Below, one piece after another: positions 52,022 through 59,892 of a stretch of DNA of 64,000 nt. The notes beneath the pieces were generated by a model that was not told the DNA's origin, did not search any database, and worked only from the letters and a program-made list of their open reading frames with translations. The stretch is from Cellulosimicrobium cellulans. Its GTDB lineage: Bacteria > Actinomycetota > Actinomycetes > Actinomycetales > Cellulomonadaceae. The stretch covers positions 4,278,001-4,342,000 of the forward strand of contig NZ_JAFBCN010000001.1 in NCBI RefSeq assembly GCF_016907755.1, given 5' to 3'. The position numbers and the translations under genes are program-made. The stretch's first letter is position 1. Every line of letters starts with the position of its first letter.

Positions 52022-53485
52022 TCAGGCGTGGTGCTCGCGGAAGGCGTCGGTGAGGGTGGGGCCGTCCTCGGCGCCGAGGCGCCAGACGCTCCACCCGTCG
52101 GCGGTGTGGGTGCCCGACACGGCGACGGCGGCGAGGTCCGGGTGGCGGAACCGGGCGCCGTCGGACAGCTCGATGAAGCCGTCGGGCTGGAGCACCGCCT
52201 CGAAGCGCTGGCCGCGGCGCGGCCGGGACCACACGAGCTCGCGGGGCGTGCCGAACGCGCGGGCGAGCGCGACGAGGTCGGGGTCGTCGTCGGGGCCGAG
52301 CGGCACGTCCACGGGGGGCGGGGGCGGCACCGGGACGACGTCCCGGCTCGCGGACGCGCGCGTGGGTGCCGGGTCGAGGTCGACCGGCGGGTGGTAGGAC
52401 AGCGGGTCGTACGGCTGCTCGCGCGACGGGCTGCGCTGCTCGCCGTACTCGTGGGTGAGGTACGACTCGCGCGTCCGGATCGACTCGCGGGTGCGGATGG
52501 ACTCGCGGGTAAGGATCGACGTGCGCGGGGTCGGCGTCTCGTCGCCGGGCTCGACGGGTCGGCGGTCGGCCCAGCCGGAGGACGCGGGCTCGGGCACGGT
52601 CCGTGCGGTGAGCGGGTCGTCGAGGGGCACGAAGTCCAGGACCGGCGGCTCGGCGCGCGACGGCTCCGACGGTGCGGTGACCGGGACCAGCGCGGCGAGC
52701 GGGCCGGTCTCGTCGGCCGCGGTGGGCGCGATCCCGGGGAGGGCGCGCGGCTCGAGCTCGGCGGCACGACGACGCTCGGCCCGGGACTGCGCGGCCTGCC
52801 GCGTCACCACGGGAAACTTGCCGGTCAGGGCTCGGCCCACGGCGACGCCGTCCGCGAAGTCGGATCCGGGGGCGACGGCGCGGCCCCGGCGGGGCTCGGG
52901 TGCCGCGGGCGGCGCGGAGTTGTCGCGCGTCATCGCGAGCGGGGACACGTCGACGAAGCGGCGGCCGTCGGCGCCCTGGACGACGCCGAGGCGCAGGACC
53001 GCGACCGGCGATCCGGGCTGACGGAGGAAGTCGAGCGCGTCCTGGATGCCGGGTGCGGCGCTCGAGCAGATGACGATGAGCCGGGCACCGGTCGCGCGGG
53101 CGGTCGCCTGCGAGCGCGTGAGGGGGACGTTGTCGTAGAACGCCGCGACGTCCTGCTGGAACCGCGAGGCGCCGCCGGTGTAGCGGGCGGCGAGCTCGGC
53201 GCGCGTGAGGCGCCCGGCCCGGCCGGCGTGGTTGAGCGCCGCGGTGAGGGCCTCCTCCGTGAGCTCCGCGGTGACCTCGATGACGACCGGGAGGCCGGCG
53301 GCGTCGAGCGCGAGGAGGTGGGGCTCGTCGTCGGACGTGCCCTGCGCGACGGGGAAGATCTGCTCGCCCAGCAGCCCCTCGATGTTGCCGTCCACGACGC
53401 GCTGCGCGTCCGTCCCGAAGGCACCTGCCGGCTGGGGCGGCTGGACCAGTACGGGACGCTCGGCGTCCACCTCGAAGAGGGGCAT
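52022..53485 (-). CDS. Putative nuclease-fold protein with C-terminal RAMA-like domain
   Basis: 487 residues. The N-terminal 130 residues (NIEGLLGEQIFPV, then PHLLALDAAGLPVVIEVTAE) recall the PD-(D/E)xK-type core of NucS/DUF91-like proteins, with Asp and Glu in place but Thr where Lys is expected. A disordered middle follows, with tandem TRESIR repeats (DNA units of 18 bp at 52464-52517). The C-terminal 65 residues (FEAVLQPDGFIELSDGARF, then GWSVWRL) resemble the RAMA domain found with restriction-modification and DNA-methylation genes. AGGAG is eight bases before the ATG. Domain calls come from motif reading and are tentative. Confidence 0.55.
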   Translation of the reverse strand: MPLFEVDAERPVLVQPPQPAGAFGTDAQRVVDGNIEGLLGEQIFPVAQGTSDDEPHLLALDAAGLPVVIEVTAELTEEALTAALNHAGRAGRLTRAELAARYTGGASRFQQDVAAFYDNVPLTRSQATARATGARLIVICSSAAPGIQDALDFLRQPGSPVAVLRLGVVQGADGRRFVDVSPLAMTRDNSAPPAAPEPRRGRAVAPGSDFADGVAVGRALTGKFPVVTRQAAQSRAERRRAAELEPRALPGIAPTAADETGPLAALVPVTAPSEPSRAEPPVLDFVPLDDPLTARTVPEPASSGWADRRPVEPGDETPTPRTSILTRESIRTRESIRTRESYLTHEYGEQRSPSREQPYDPLSYHPPVDLDPAPTRASASRDVVPVPPPPPVDVPLGPDDDPDLVALARAFGTPRELVWSRPRRGQRFEAVLQPDGFIELSDGARFRHPDLAAVAVSGTHTADGWSVWRLGAEDGPTLTDAFREHHA

Positions 53486-53600
53486 CGGTGGATCTCCTGC
53501 TGCAGCGGGACGCGACCTGGGCGGGGGCGTTTGCGCCATAGCCTACGTCGCCGGTCAAGTCCCTCGAACCGGTCGAACCACCCGCGCGCGACCCCGCAGG

Positions 53601-53921
53601 TCAGGCGTGCCCGGTCTCCTCCGACTCGACCGCGAGCCGCTCCTCGACCCGCTCGACCTTCCCGGTGAGCTCCCCGGTGCGTCCCGGGCGGATGTCGGCC
53701 TTGATGACGAGCGAGACCCGGTGACCGCCGGCGCCGACGGCCTCGGTGGCGCGCTGGATCACCGGCATGACGACGTGCCAGTCGCCCTCGATCTCGGTGA
53801 ACATCGCGGTGGTGCGGTTGGGCAGGCCCGACTCGCGGACGATGCGGACGGCCTCGGCGACGGAGTCCGCGACGGACTCGCCGGCACCGAGCGGGGCGAC
53901 GGAGAAGGCGAAGACGGCCAT
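53601..53921 (-). CDS. MTH1187 family thiamine-binding protein
   Basis: 106 residues, DUF77/YkoF-like ferredoxin fold that binds thiamine or hydroxymethylpyrimidine. It begins [20 protein letters not shown]; the [19 protein letters not shown] segment is typical. The ATG at 53921 was chosen by family start; longer frames would run into the fbiA promoter. It diverges from fbiA by 56 bp. Its biological role is not settled for the family. Confidence 0.85.
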   Translation of the reverse strand: MAVFAFSVAPLGAGESVADSVAEAVRIVRESGLPNRTTAMFTEIEGDWHVVMPVIQRATEAVGAGGHRVSLVIKADIRPGRTGELTGKVERVEERLAVESEETGHA

Positions 53922-53977
53922 GGGCCCATGGTGGCACGGCGGCGGACCACGAACCGCCCCGACGTAGGCTCGTCGTC

Positions 53978-54931
53978 GTGACAGCAGAACACCGCACCGA
54001 CCGCGTGACCGTGCTCGCGGGCGGGGTCGGCGGGGCACGCCTCGCGCACGGCCTGGACCTCGCCGGGGCCGACCTCACGGTCGTCGTCAACGTGGCGGAC
54101 GACGTCGAGCTGCACGGCCTGTGGATCTCCCCCGACCTGGACACCGTGACGTACACGCTCGCCGGGCTCGCGGACGAGGAGCGCGGCTGGGGCGTCGTCG
54201 GCGAGACGTACGCGGCGCTGGACGCGATGGGCCGGCTCGGCGAGGACACGTGGTTCACGCTCGGGGACCGCGACCTCGCGACGCACGTGGTCCGGACGGC
54301 CGGCCTGCGCGCGGGGGCGTCCCTGACCGAGGTGACCGCGCGGCTCACGACGGCGCTCGGCGTCCGGGCGCGCGTGCTGCCCGTGACCGACGACCGCGTC
54401 GCGACGCTCGTCGACACGCCCGCGGGCCGCCTCGGGTTCCAGGAGTACTTCGTGGGGCGCCGGCACGCGGACGACGTGCTGGGACTCGTCTACGACGGCA
54501 TCGAGGCGGCGCGCCCGGCGCCCGGCGTGCTCGACGCGGTGACCGGCGCCGACGTCGTCGTGGTCGCGCCGTCGAACCCGTTCCTGTCGGTCGAGCCGGT
54601 GCTGGGCGTCGCCGGGGTGCGGGACGCGCTCGGCGGGACGTCCGCGCGCCGCGTCGCGGTGAGCCCGATCGTCGGCGGGCGGGCGATCAAGGGGCCTGCG
54701 GCGCAGATCCTCACGACGCTCGGGCACGAGGTCTCGGCGCTCGGCGTCGCGCGCCTGTACGTCGGGCTCGTCGACGTCATGGTGATCGACGACCACGACG
54801 CGCACCTCGCCGACGACGTGCGGGCGCTCGGGATGGACGTCGTCGTGACGGACACCGTCATGGGCGGCGCCGCGGGTCGCGAGCGCCTCGCGCGCACGCT
54901 CCTCGCGTCGGCGGGTGACGCTCGTGGGTGA
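53978..54931 (+). CDS. fbiA: 2-phospho-L-lactate transferase (F420 synthesis)
   Basis: CofD/FbiA joins the activated phospho-intermediate (phosphoenolpyruvyl or lactyl-2-diphospho-5'-guanosine) to the deazaflavin Fo. 317 residues. Substrate-binding segments are [17 protein letters not shown] at the N-terminus, [20 protein letters not shown], and [16 protein letters not shown] with [13 protein letters not shown]. The GTG start is the one nearest the family N-terminus. It overlaps the fbiD start by 17 bases. fbiB/cofE and fbiC are not in this window. Confidence 0.93.
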   Translation: MTAEHRTDRVTVLAGGVGGARLAHGLDLAGADLTVVVNVADDVELHGLWISPDLDTVTYTLAGLADEERGWGVVGETYAALDAMGRLGEDTWFTLGDRDLATHVVRTAGLRAGASLTEVTARLTTALGVRARVLPVTDDRVATLVDTPAGRLGFQEYFVGRRHADDVLGLVYDGIEAARPAPGVLDAVTGADVVVVAPSNPFLSVEPVLGVAGVRDALGGTSARRVAVSPIVGGRAIKGPAAQILTTLGHEVSALGVARLYVGLVDVMVIDDHDAHLADDVRALGMDVVVTDTVMGGAAGRERLARTLLASAGDARG

Positions 54932-55784
54932 CCTCGTGGTGCCCGACGGCGCCGCTCGCCCGGGTGGGCCCGCCCGCCCGGGGCGCGTGGTCGCCGTCGT
55001 GCCGCTGCGTGACGGGTCGTCGGGGAAGTCGCGGCTCGCGCACGTCCTGGACCCCGCGTCGCGCAGCCGGCTGATCGCCGTGCTCGCGCGGCACGTCGTG
55101 GGGACGCTGCTCGCGAGCGACGGCGTGGAGCGCGTGGTCGTGGTGACGTCGGACCCGCGGTTCACGTGGCGCGCGCTGCGCGACGTCGTGGTGGACGAGT
55201 CCACCGCCGCGGCGGACGCCGCCGGTACCGACGGGCTCCCCCTCCTGACCGACGACGCGGACCGGCTCCGCATCGTCCTGCAGCCCGCGGACCGGCCGGG
55301 CCTGAACGCAGCGGTCGACGTCGGCCGGGAGATCGCAGCCGAGGGCGCGTCGACCGAGGGCCCGGTGCGGCTCCTCGTGGCGCACGCCGACCTCCCCGCG
55401 CTCACGCCCGCGGACGTGGCGGCGCTCCTCGCCGAGGACGCGCCCGTCGTCGTCGCGACGGACCGCCGGGGCGCGGGCACGAACCTCCTCGCCCTCGACC
55501 CTCCGGCTTCCGCGCCGTCGAGCACGGGGTTGCTGTCGGAAAGCGGCCCAGAACGACAGGAACCTCGTGCTCGGCCGGTGGCACGGTTTCGGTTTCGGTT
55601 CGGGGTCGGGAGCCGTGCCGCCCATGTTGCCGAGGCCGAGCGGCTCGGGCTGCGGGCCGTCGTCGTGCAGCGGCCCGGCACCGCGGTCGACCTCGACACC
55701 GTCGAGGACTGGGGCGAGCTGCCCGCGGACGCGCGGGCCGTCGTCGGGCTGCACGTCCCGGCGCTGCGCGACCGCGACGCCTGA
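54915..55784 (+). CDS. fbiD: Phosphoenolpyruvate/phospholactate guanylyltransferase (F420 synthesis) with insertion
   Basis: CofC/FbiD activates phosphoenolpyruvate or phospholactate with GTP for the FbiA step. 289 residues, longer than usual (about 215-230). Nucleotidyl-transferase segments: VVAVVPLRDGSSGKSRLAHV and LLVAHADLPALTPADVAALL. The C-terminal RFGVGSRAAHVAEAERLGL is intact. Before it, about residues 198-226 are an extra, Ser/Arg/Pro-rich segment encoded by a hairpin-forming stretch (55519-55573). The frame is kept, so the protein may still work. The GTG start overlaps fbiA by 17 bases. Confidence 0.9.
   Translation: MTLVGDLVVPDGAARPGGPARPGRVVAVVPLRDGSSGKSRLAHVLDPASRSRLIAVLARHVVGTLLASDGVERVVVVTSDPRFTWRALRDVVVDESTAAADAAGTDGLPLLTDDADRLRIVLQPADRPGLNAAVDVGREIAAEGASTEGPVRLLVAHADLPALTPADVAALLAEDAPVVVATDRRGAGTNLLALDPPASAPSSTGLLSESGPERQEPRARPVARFRFRFGVGSRAAHVAEAERLGLRAVVVQRPGTAVDLDTVEDWGELPADARAVVGLHVPALRDRDA
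55519..55573. repeat. Hairpin-forming insertion inside fbiD
   Basis: Arms 55519-55538 (CGAGCACGGGGTTGCTGTCG) and 55554-55573 pair at 18 of 20 positions around a 15-base loop. The segment falls in the place where family members lack sequence, and is read in frame with fbiD. It looks like a small palindromic (REP/MITE-like) insert; no second copy is in this window. Confidence 0.65.
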
Positions 55785-55796
55785 CCGGCGCGCCGG

Positions 55797-56552
55797 CTAC
55801 GAGGGCCAGGCGCCGAGCTCTTCCACGGGGCCGACGAGGCCGACGCGCACGTCGGCGAGGAGCTGCTGCCACGCGCCGTCGTCGAGCGAGCCCGCGCAGT
55901 CGAGCGCGAGCACGACGGACTGGGTCGACGCGCCGCCGTCGAACGTGGGCACGCTCGCGACGCGCGCAGCACCCCGCACCTGCACCGGGCCTCGCGGGGT
56001 GTCGACGTCCCAGTCCTGCACCACCGCGTTCATGCCCTGGATCGCCACGCCGTCGGAGGTGAGCGGGAGCAGGACGTCGCGCGTGGCCGCCGCGTCGCCG
56101 CCGTCCGCGTCGACCATCTCCGCGAGCAGCGCCGCGGACACCTCGCGGGCGCCCGCGGCCGGAGCCGCGGCGTCGCTCGCGCCGCGCCACGAGAGCACGC
56201 ACGCACCGGCAGACCCGACCACCTGCCACCCCGCGCGCGCGACGAGCGGCGCCGCAGTCCGTGCCCCCGACAGGCTCATGACCTCGGGGGCGTCGCCGAC
56301 CGAGGCTGGGCCGGGGTCCGAGCCGGTCGCCTCGTCCTGCTCGCCCGGAGACGTCCCGGATCCTGGTCCAGCGTCCGGGGCGGAGGCCGAACCGTCGTTC
56401 GCGCCCGGACCAGGGACGCTGCCCGGCGAGCTCGTCGTGGTCGCGACGTCGGTCGGGTCGGGCGCCGGTCCCCCGGTGCACGCACTCACGACGGCCACGG
56501 CCAGCACGACCCCGGCCGCGAGCGCCCTGCCCCGACGCGGCCCGCGCGTCAC
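55797..56552 (-). CDS. Predicted lipoprotein of unknown function
   Basis: 251 residues, not recognised. A type II signal peptide (RALAAGVVLAVAVVSACTGG) has a lipobox VSAC with the lipidated Cys near residue 23. A Pro/Ser/Gly-rich linker follows, then a mixed alpha/beta region from about residue 90 (VVGSAGACVLSWRGASD, MNAVVQDWDVDTPRGPVQV). Two further cysteines (ACVL and LDCAG) may form a disulfide outside the membrane. The GTG start overlaps the nitroreductase stop by 4 bases, so the two are probably co-expressed. Convergent with fbiD, 12 bp apart. Confidence 0.75.
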   Translation of the reverse strand: MTRGPRRGRALAAGVVLAVAVVSACTGGPAPDPTDVATTTSSPGSVPGPGANDGSASAPDAGPGSGTSPGEQDEATGSDPGPASVGDAPEVMSLSGARTAAPLVARAGWQVVGSAGACVLSWRGASDAAAPAAGAREVSAALLAEMVDADGGDAAATRDVLLPLTSDGVAIQGMNAVVQDWDVDTPRGPVQVRGAARVASVPTFDGGASTQSVVLALDCAGSLDDGAWQQLLADVRVGLVGPVEELGAWPS

Positions 56553-57166
56553 GGCCGGGCTCCCCACCGGCCGCGGTGCACGACGTCGTCGAGCGGCTTG
56601 CGCTCGCGACGTCGCGGCGAGCCCGTGGTCGCCCGGTCGGCGGGGTGCCCGACGGCGACGACCCCGGTCGGGGCGTACGTGTCGGGGATGTCGAACGCCG
56701 CGCGCAGCCGCGCGACCTCGCCCGGCGCGACGCCGAAGAAGCACGCGCCGAGCCCCTCGTCGACGGCGGTCTGCAGCATGAGCAGCGCGGCCATCCCCGC
56801 GTCGACGTGCCAGTACGGCACGGCCCAGCGGTTCTCGTCGCGGTCGGCCCAGCCCTTGTCGTCCTCGGCGTACCGGTCGAGGTAGACGTCCTTCGACGTG
56901 AGGACCACGACCAGCACGGGTGCGGTGCGCATCCCCGCGAGCCACGCGCTCATGCTCCGCTCGGGCTGCTCGGGCGAGGTCGCGGACCAGAAGCGCGCGA
57001 CGTCGTCGGGCTCGGTGAGCACGAGGAACGACCACCCCTGCGCGAACCCCGCGCTCGGGGCGCGGACCGCGTTGCGCACGAGGCGGTCTACCGCGTCGGG
57101 GTCGACCGGCTCGGCGGTGAACCGGCGCACCATGCGGCGGCGTCGGACGACGTCCTGGAACTCCAC
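56549..57166 (-). CDS. Nitroreductase family protein
   Basis: 205-residue FMN-dependent nitroreductase-like protein. Conserved segments are the N-terminal VVRRRRMVRRFTAEPVDPDA (flavin phosphate contact), VRAPSAGFAQGWSFLVLTE and GLGACFFGVAPGEVARLRAAF. It resembles the C-terminal half of FbiB-type proteins as well as free nitroreductases; its closeness to fbiA-fbiD hints at an F420 role, but this is inference. The GTG start at 57166 follows a purine-rich GAGGGGG. Overlaps the lipoprotein gene downstream. Confidence 0.85.
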   Translation of the reverse strand: MEFQDVVRRRRMVRRFTAEPVDPDAVDRLVRNAVRAPSAGFAQGWSFLVLTEPDDVARFWSATSPEQPERSMSAWLAGMRTAPVLVVVLTSKDVYLDRYAEDDKGWADRDENRWAVPYWHVDAGMAALLMLQTAVDEGLGACFFGVAPGEVARLRAAFDIPDTYAPTGVVAVGHPADRATTGSPRRRERKPLDDVVHRGRWGARP

Positions 57167-57223
57167 GTGGCCCCCTCGGCACGGTCCGGCAGCAGGTCCC
57201 CGCACCCTACCCGCCGGGACGCC

Positions 57224-57269
57224 GTGTCCCGCTCGGCCCGACGTCGTGGCGTCGGGCCGAGCGGGACAC
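57224..57269 (-). terminator. Terminator after the aldo/keto reductase gene
   Basis: A perfect 20-bp stem (57224-57243 with 57250-57269) and 6-base loop lie 6 bp past the reductase stop, before the nitroreductase start. It separates the two minus-strand units. Confidence 0.8.
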
Positions 57270-57275
57270 GTGGGC

Positions 57276-58259
57276 TCAGGCGGCGTCGAGGCGGGCGCGC
57301 AGCTCCGGGTCGAGCTCGAGGTCGGCCGCGCCGAGGAGCTCGTCGAGCTGCTCGATCGTGCTCGGCCCGATGATCGGGACGACCGGGTGCTCGCCCCCGA
57401 GGAGCCATGCGAGCACGACCTGGTTGGGCGTCGCGCCGAGCTCGCCCGCGACCTCGTGGAGGAGGCGGATGCGCTCGCGCGTGGTCGGGTGGTCGAACCC
57501 GTCCCACAGCGGCTTGTCGCGGCGCACGTACGCCCCTTGGAGGATCGGCGAGTAGGCGGTGACGGCGAGCGGTGGGCGGCCGTCGACGCCGGTGGACGCC
57601 GCGTAGTCGAGCAGCTCGTACGACGCCCAGTTGTGCCGACCGACCTCGGGCGTCGGGTAGGCGTAGGTGTAGTTCTGCTGGACGAGCCCGTAGGGCGCGA
57701 CGCCCTGGCGCAGCGCCTCCTCGCGCGCCTCGACGACGCGCCACAGCGCGACGTTCGAGATGCCCGTGATGCCGACGACGCCCTCGGCCTGGAGCTTGCC
57801 GAACGCGCCGACGGTCTCGGCGATCGCCGTGCCGTGGTCGTCGACGTGCCCGTACAGCACGTCCACGTGGTCGACGCCGAGGTGGCGCAGGCTCTCGTGC
57901 GCCTCGTACCCGACGACGTCGGCGCCGAGGCCCTGGAAGTTCGTGGGCTCGACGTTCTGCAGCGGCAGGGCCGGGTCCTTCTTCGCCGCGCCGAGCTTGG
58001 TCGCGATGCGCACCTCGTCGCGCACGCCGCGGCTCGCGAGCCAGCGGCCGAGGAGGTCCTCGCTGTCGCGGCCGTGGCCGCCGGCCCAGAAGCTGTAGTT
58101 GTTCGCCGTGTCGAGGAACGTGCCGCCCGCCTCGCGGTAGCGGTCGAGGATCGCGAACGACGTGTCCTCGTCGACGAGCGTGCCCATGTTCATCGTGCCG
58201 AGGCAGAGGGTCGACACGTCGAAGGAGGTGCGCCCGTCGCCGATGGTGCGGTACCGCAT
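57276..58259 (-). CDS. Aldo/keto reductase
   Basis: 327-residue NADPH-dependent (beta/alpha)8 barrel oxidoreductase. The catalytic Asp and Tyr are in GTFLDTANNYSFWAGG, Lys in VRIATKLGAAKK and His in VDVLYGHVDDHG. The cofactor-site segment VPIIGPSTIEQLDELLGA is near the C-terminus. Physiological substrate unknown. It diverges from a MocR-type regulator across 100 bp, so control by that protein is likely. Confidence 0.9.
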   Translation of the reverse strand: MRYRTIGDGRTSFDVSTLCLGTMNMGTLVDEDTSFAILDRYREAGGTFLDTANNYSFWAGGHGRDSEDLLGRWLASRGVRDEVRIATKLGAAKKDPALPLQNVEPTNFQGLGADVVGYEAHESLRHLGVDHVDVLYGHVDDHGTAIAETVGAFGKLQAEGVVGITGISNVALWRVVEAREEALRQGVAPYGLVQQNYTYAYPTPEVGRHNWASYELLDYAASTGVDGRPPLAVTAYSPILQGAYVRRDKPLWDGFDHPTTRERIRLLHEVAGELGATPNQVVLAWLLGGEHPVVPIIGPSTIEQLDELLGAADLELDPELRARLDAA

Positions 58260-58359
58260 GGTGGTCTCCCGAAGCTCGTGGTGGTCCGTGGTGGACCCGT
58301 GGTCCTGATGACGTGCTCCACGCTACGGAGGGATCGGCACGGGTGTACGGTCCGATTCC

Positions 58360-59892
58360 ATGGCCACAGACCAGACCAATTCCGAGCCACGGCCGGGCAC
58401 GACGGCGGAGCTCGCCTGGGAGGCCCTGCTCGACCTGGGGACAGGGCCGGGCTCGCGCGTCGAGCGGCTCGAGCGCGCGATCCGCGACGCCGTGCACACC
58501 GGGCGCGTCCCGGTCGGGGCGGCGCTGCCGCCGAGCCGTCAGCTCGCCGAGTCGCTCGGGGTCTCGCGGTGGGTCGTCACGGAGGCCTACGGCCAGCTCG
58601 TCGCCGAGGGTTTCCTCGAGGCGCGGACCGGCGCCGCGACCCGCGTCTCCGCCGCGGCCGGTGCTCGGCCGACGAGCCCCGGAGGAGCGCGGTCGGGCGG
58701 ACGACCGGCGATCGCCCGCGTGGGCGAGGTCCCGCCGTTGCCCGGCCGTGCCCGGTTCGACCTCGCGCCGGGCGTGCCCGACCTGCGGCACGTCCCGCGC
58801 GACGCGTGGCTGCGGGCCGCTCGCGAGGCCCTCGCCGCGTCGTCGAACGACGATCTCGGCCAGCCCGCGCCCGCCGGACACCCGCACGCGCGGGCCGTCG
58901 TCGCCGACCACCTGCGCCGGGCACGCGTCGTCGCCGGGCCGGACGACGCCGTCGTGCTCACGCGCGGCGCGACCGACGGGATGGCGCGCGTCGCCGCGGC
59001 GCTCGTCGAGGCGGGCCACACGCACCTGCTCGTCGAGGACCCGAGCTGGTCGGTGCTGCGCGACGTCGCCGGCCGCGTCGGTCTCACCACCGTCCCCGTC
59101 CCCGTGGACCACGCGGGCGCGGACGTGGACGCGCTCGTCGCGGCGTCGCGACGGACCGGGGCGCGCGCAGCGCTGCTGACGCCCGCCCACCAGTTCCCCA
59201 CCGGCGCCGCGCTCGCACCCGAGCGGCGCGAGGCCGTGCTCGCGTGGGCCCGCGCCGTCGACGGCCTCGTGGTCGAGGACGACTACGACGCCGAGTTCCG
59301 GTACGACCGCCGGCCCGTCGCCGCGCTCCAGCAGCTCGACCCCGACCGCGTGGTCCTGCTGGGGTCGGTGAGCAAGACGATGAGCCCGGCGTTCGGCGTC
59401 GGGTGGATGGTCGTGCCCGCCCGCTGGCGCGAGTCCGTGATGCGCGCGGCCGCCACGACGCACGGCACGACGGCGGCGCCGTCCACGGTCGACCAGCTCA
59501 CGTTCGCCCGCCTCGTCGCCTCAGGCGGGTACGACCGGCACCTGCGCGCCGCGCGGGGGCGGTACCGCCGCCGTCGCGACGCCGTGCTCGACGCGCTCTC
59601 GCGCGAGCTGCCCGGCGCCGCGGTGCGCGGCATCGCGGCGGGGATGCACGCGCTGCTCACCCTGCCCGGCTCACCCGACGACCCGGCGCCCGACGCCGCG
59701 CACGTCGTGCGCGAGGCCGCGCGGCGCGAGGTCACCGTCGTCGACCTGCGCCGCTACCAGGTGCGCCCCGCCGACCGGTCCACGACCCTCGTGCTCGGGT
59801 ACGGCAACCTCGCCGACGCCCGCGTCGGCGAGGCCGTCGCCCGCCTCGCCGACGCGGTCCGTGCCGCTACTCGTCGTGGGACAGGAGGCTGA
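58360..59892 (+). CDS. MocR/PdxR-like regulator (GntR helix-turn-helix plus aminotransferase fold)
   Basis: 510 residues. The N-terminal winged helix (about 25-95: VERLERAIRDAVHTGRVPVG, LPPSRQLAESLGVSRWVVTE) is GntR type. The rest is a fold-type I aminotransferase-like domain with the PLP lysine in LGSVSKTMSPAFGVGW and the pyridine-contact Asp in VVEDDYDAEFRYDRRP. Some relatives sense PLP and control vitamin B6 genes; others control nearby metabolic genes. Divergent from the aldo/keto reductase, its probable target. Its 3' end overlaps the oleate hydratase end by 26 bp on the other strand. Confidence 0.9.
   Translation: MATDQTNSEPRPGTTAELAWEALLDLGTGPGSRVERLERAIRDAVHTGRVPVGAALPPSRQLAESLGVSRWVVTEAYGQLVAEGFLEARTGAATRVSAAAGARPTSPGGARSGGRPAIARVGEVPPLPGRARFDLAPGVPDLRHVPRDAWLRAAREALAASSNDDLGQPAPAGHPHARAVVADHLRRARVVAGPDDAVVLTRGATDGMARVAAALVEAGHTHLLVEDPSWSVLRDVAGRVGLTTVPVPVDHAGADVDALVAASRRTGARAALLTPAHQFPTGAALAPERREAVLAWARAVDGLVVEDDYDAEFRYDRRPVAALQQLDPDRVVLLGSVSKTMSPAFGVGWMVVPARWRESVMRAAATTHGTTAAPSTVDQLTFARLVASGGYDRHLRAARGRYRRRRDAVLDALSRELPGAAVRGIAAGMHALLTLPGSPDDPAPDAAHVVREAARREVTVVDLRRYQVRPADRSTTLVLGYGNLADARVGEAVARLADAVRAATRRGTGG

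Noticed and set aside
52449-52530. Short direct repeats resembling a tiny CRISPR array
   Set aside because: The 18-bp units are contiguous, lack spacers and are read in frame as TRESIR repeats of a protein.
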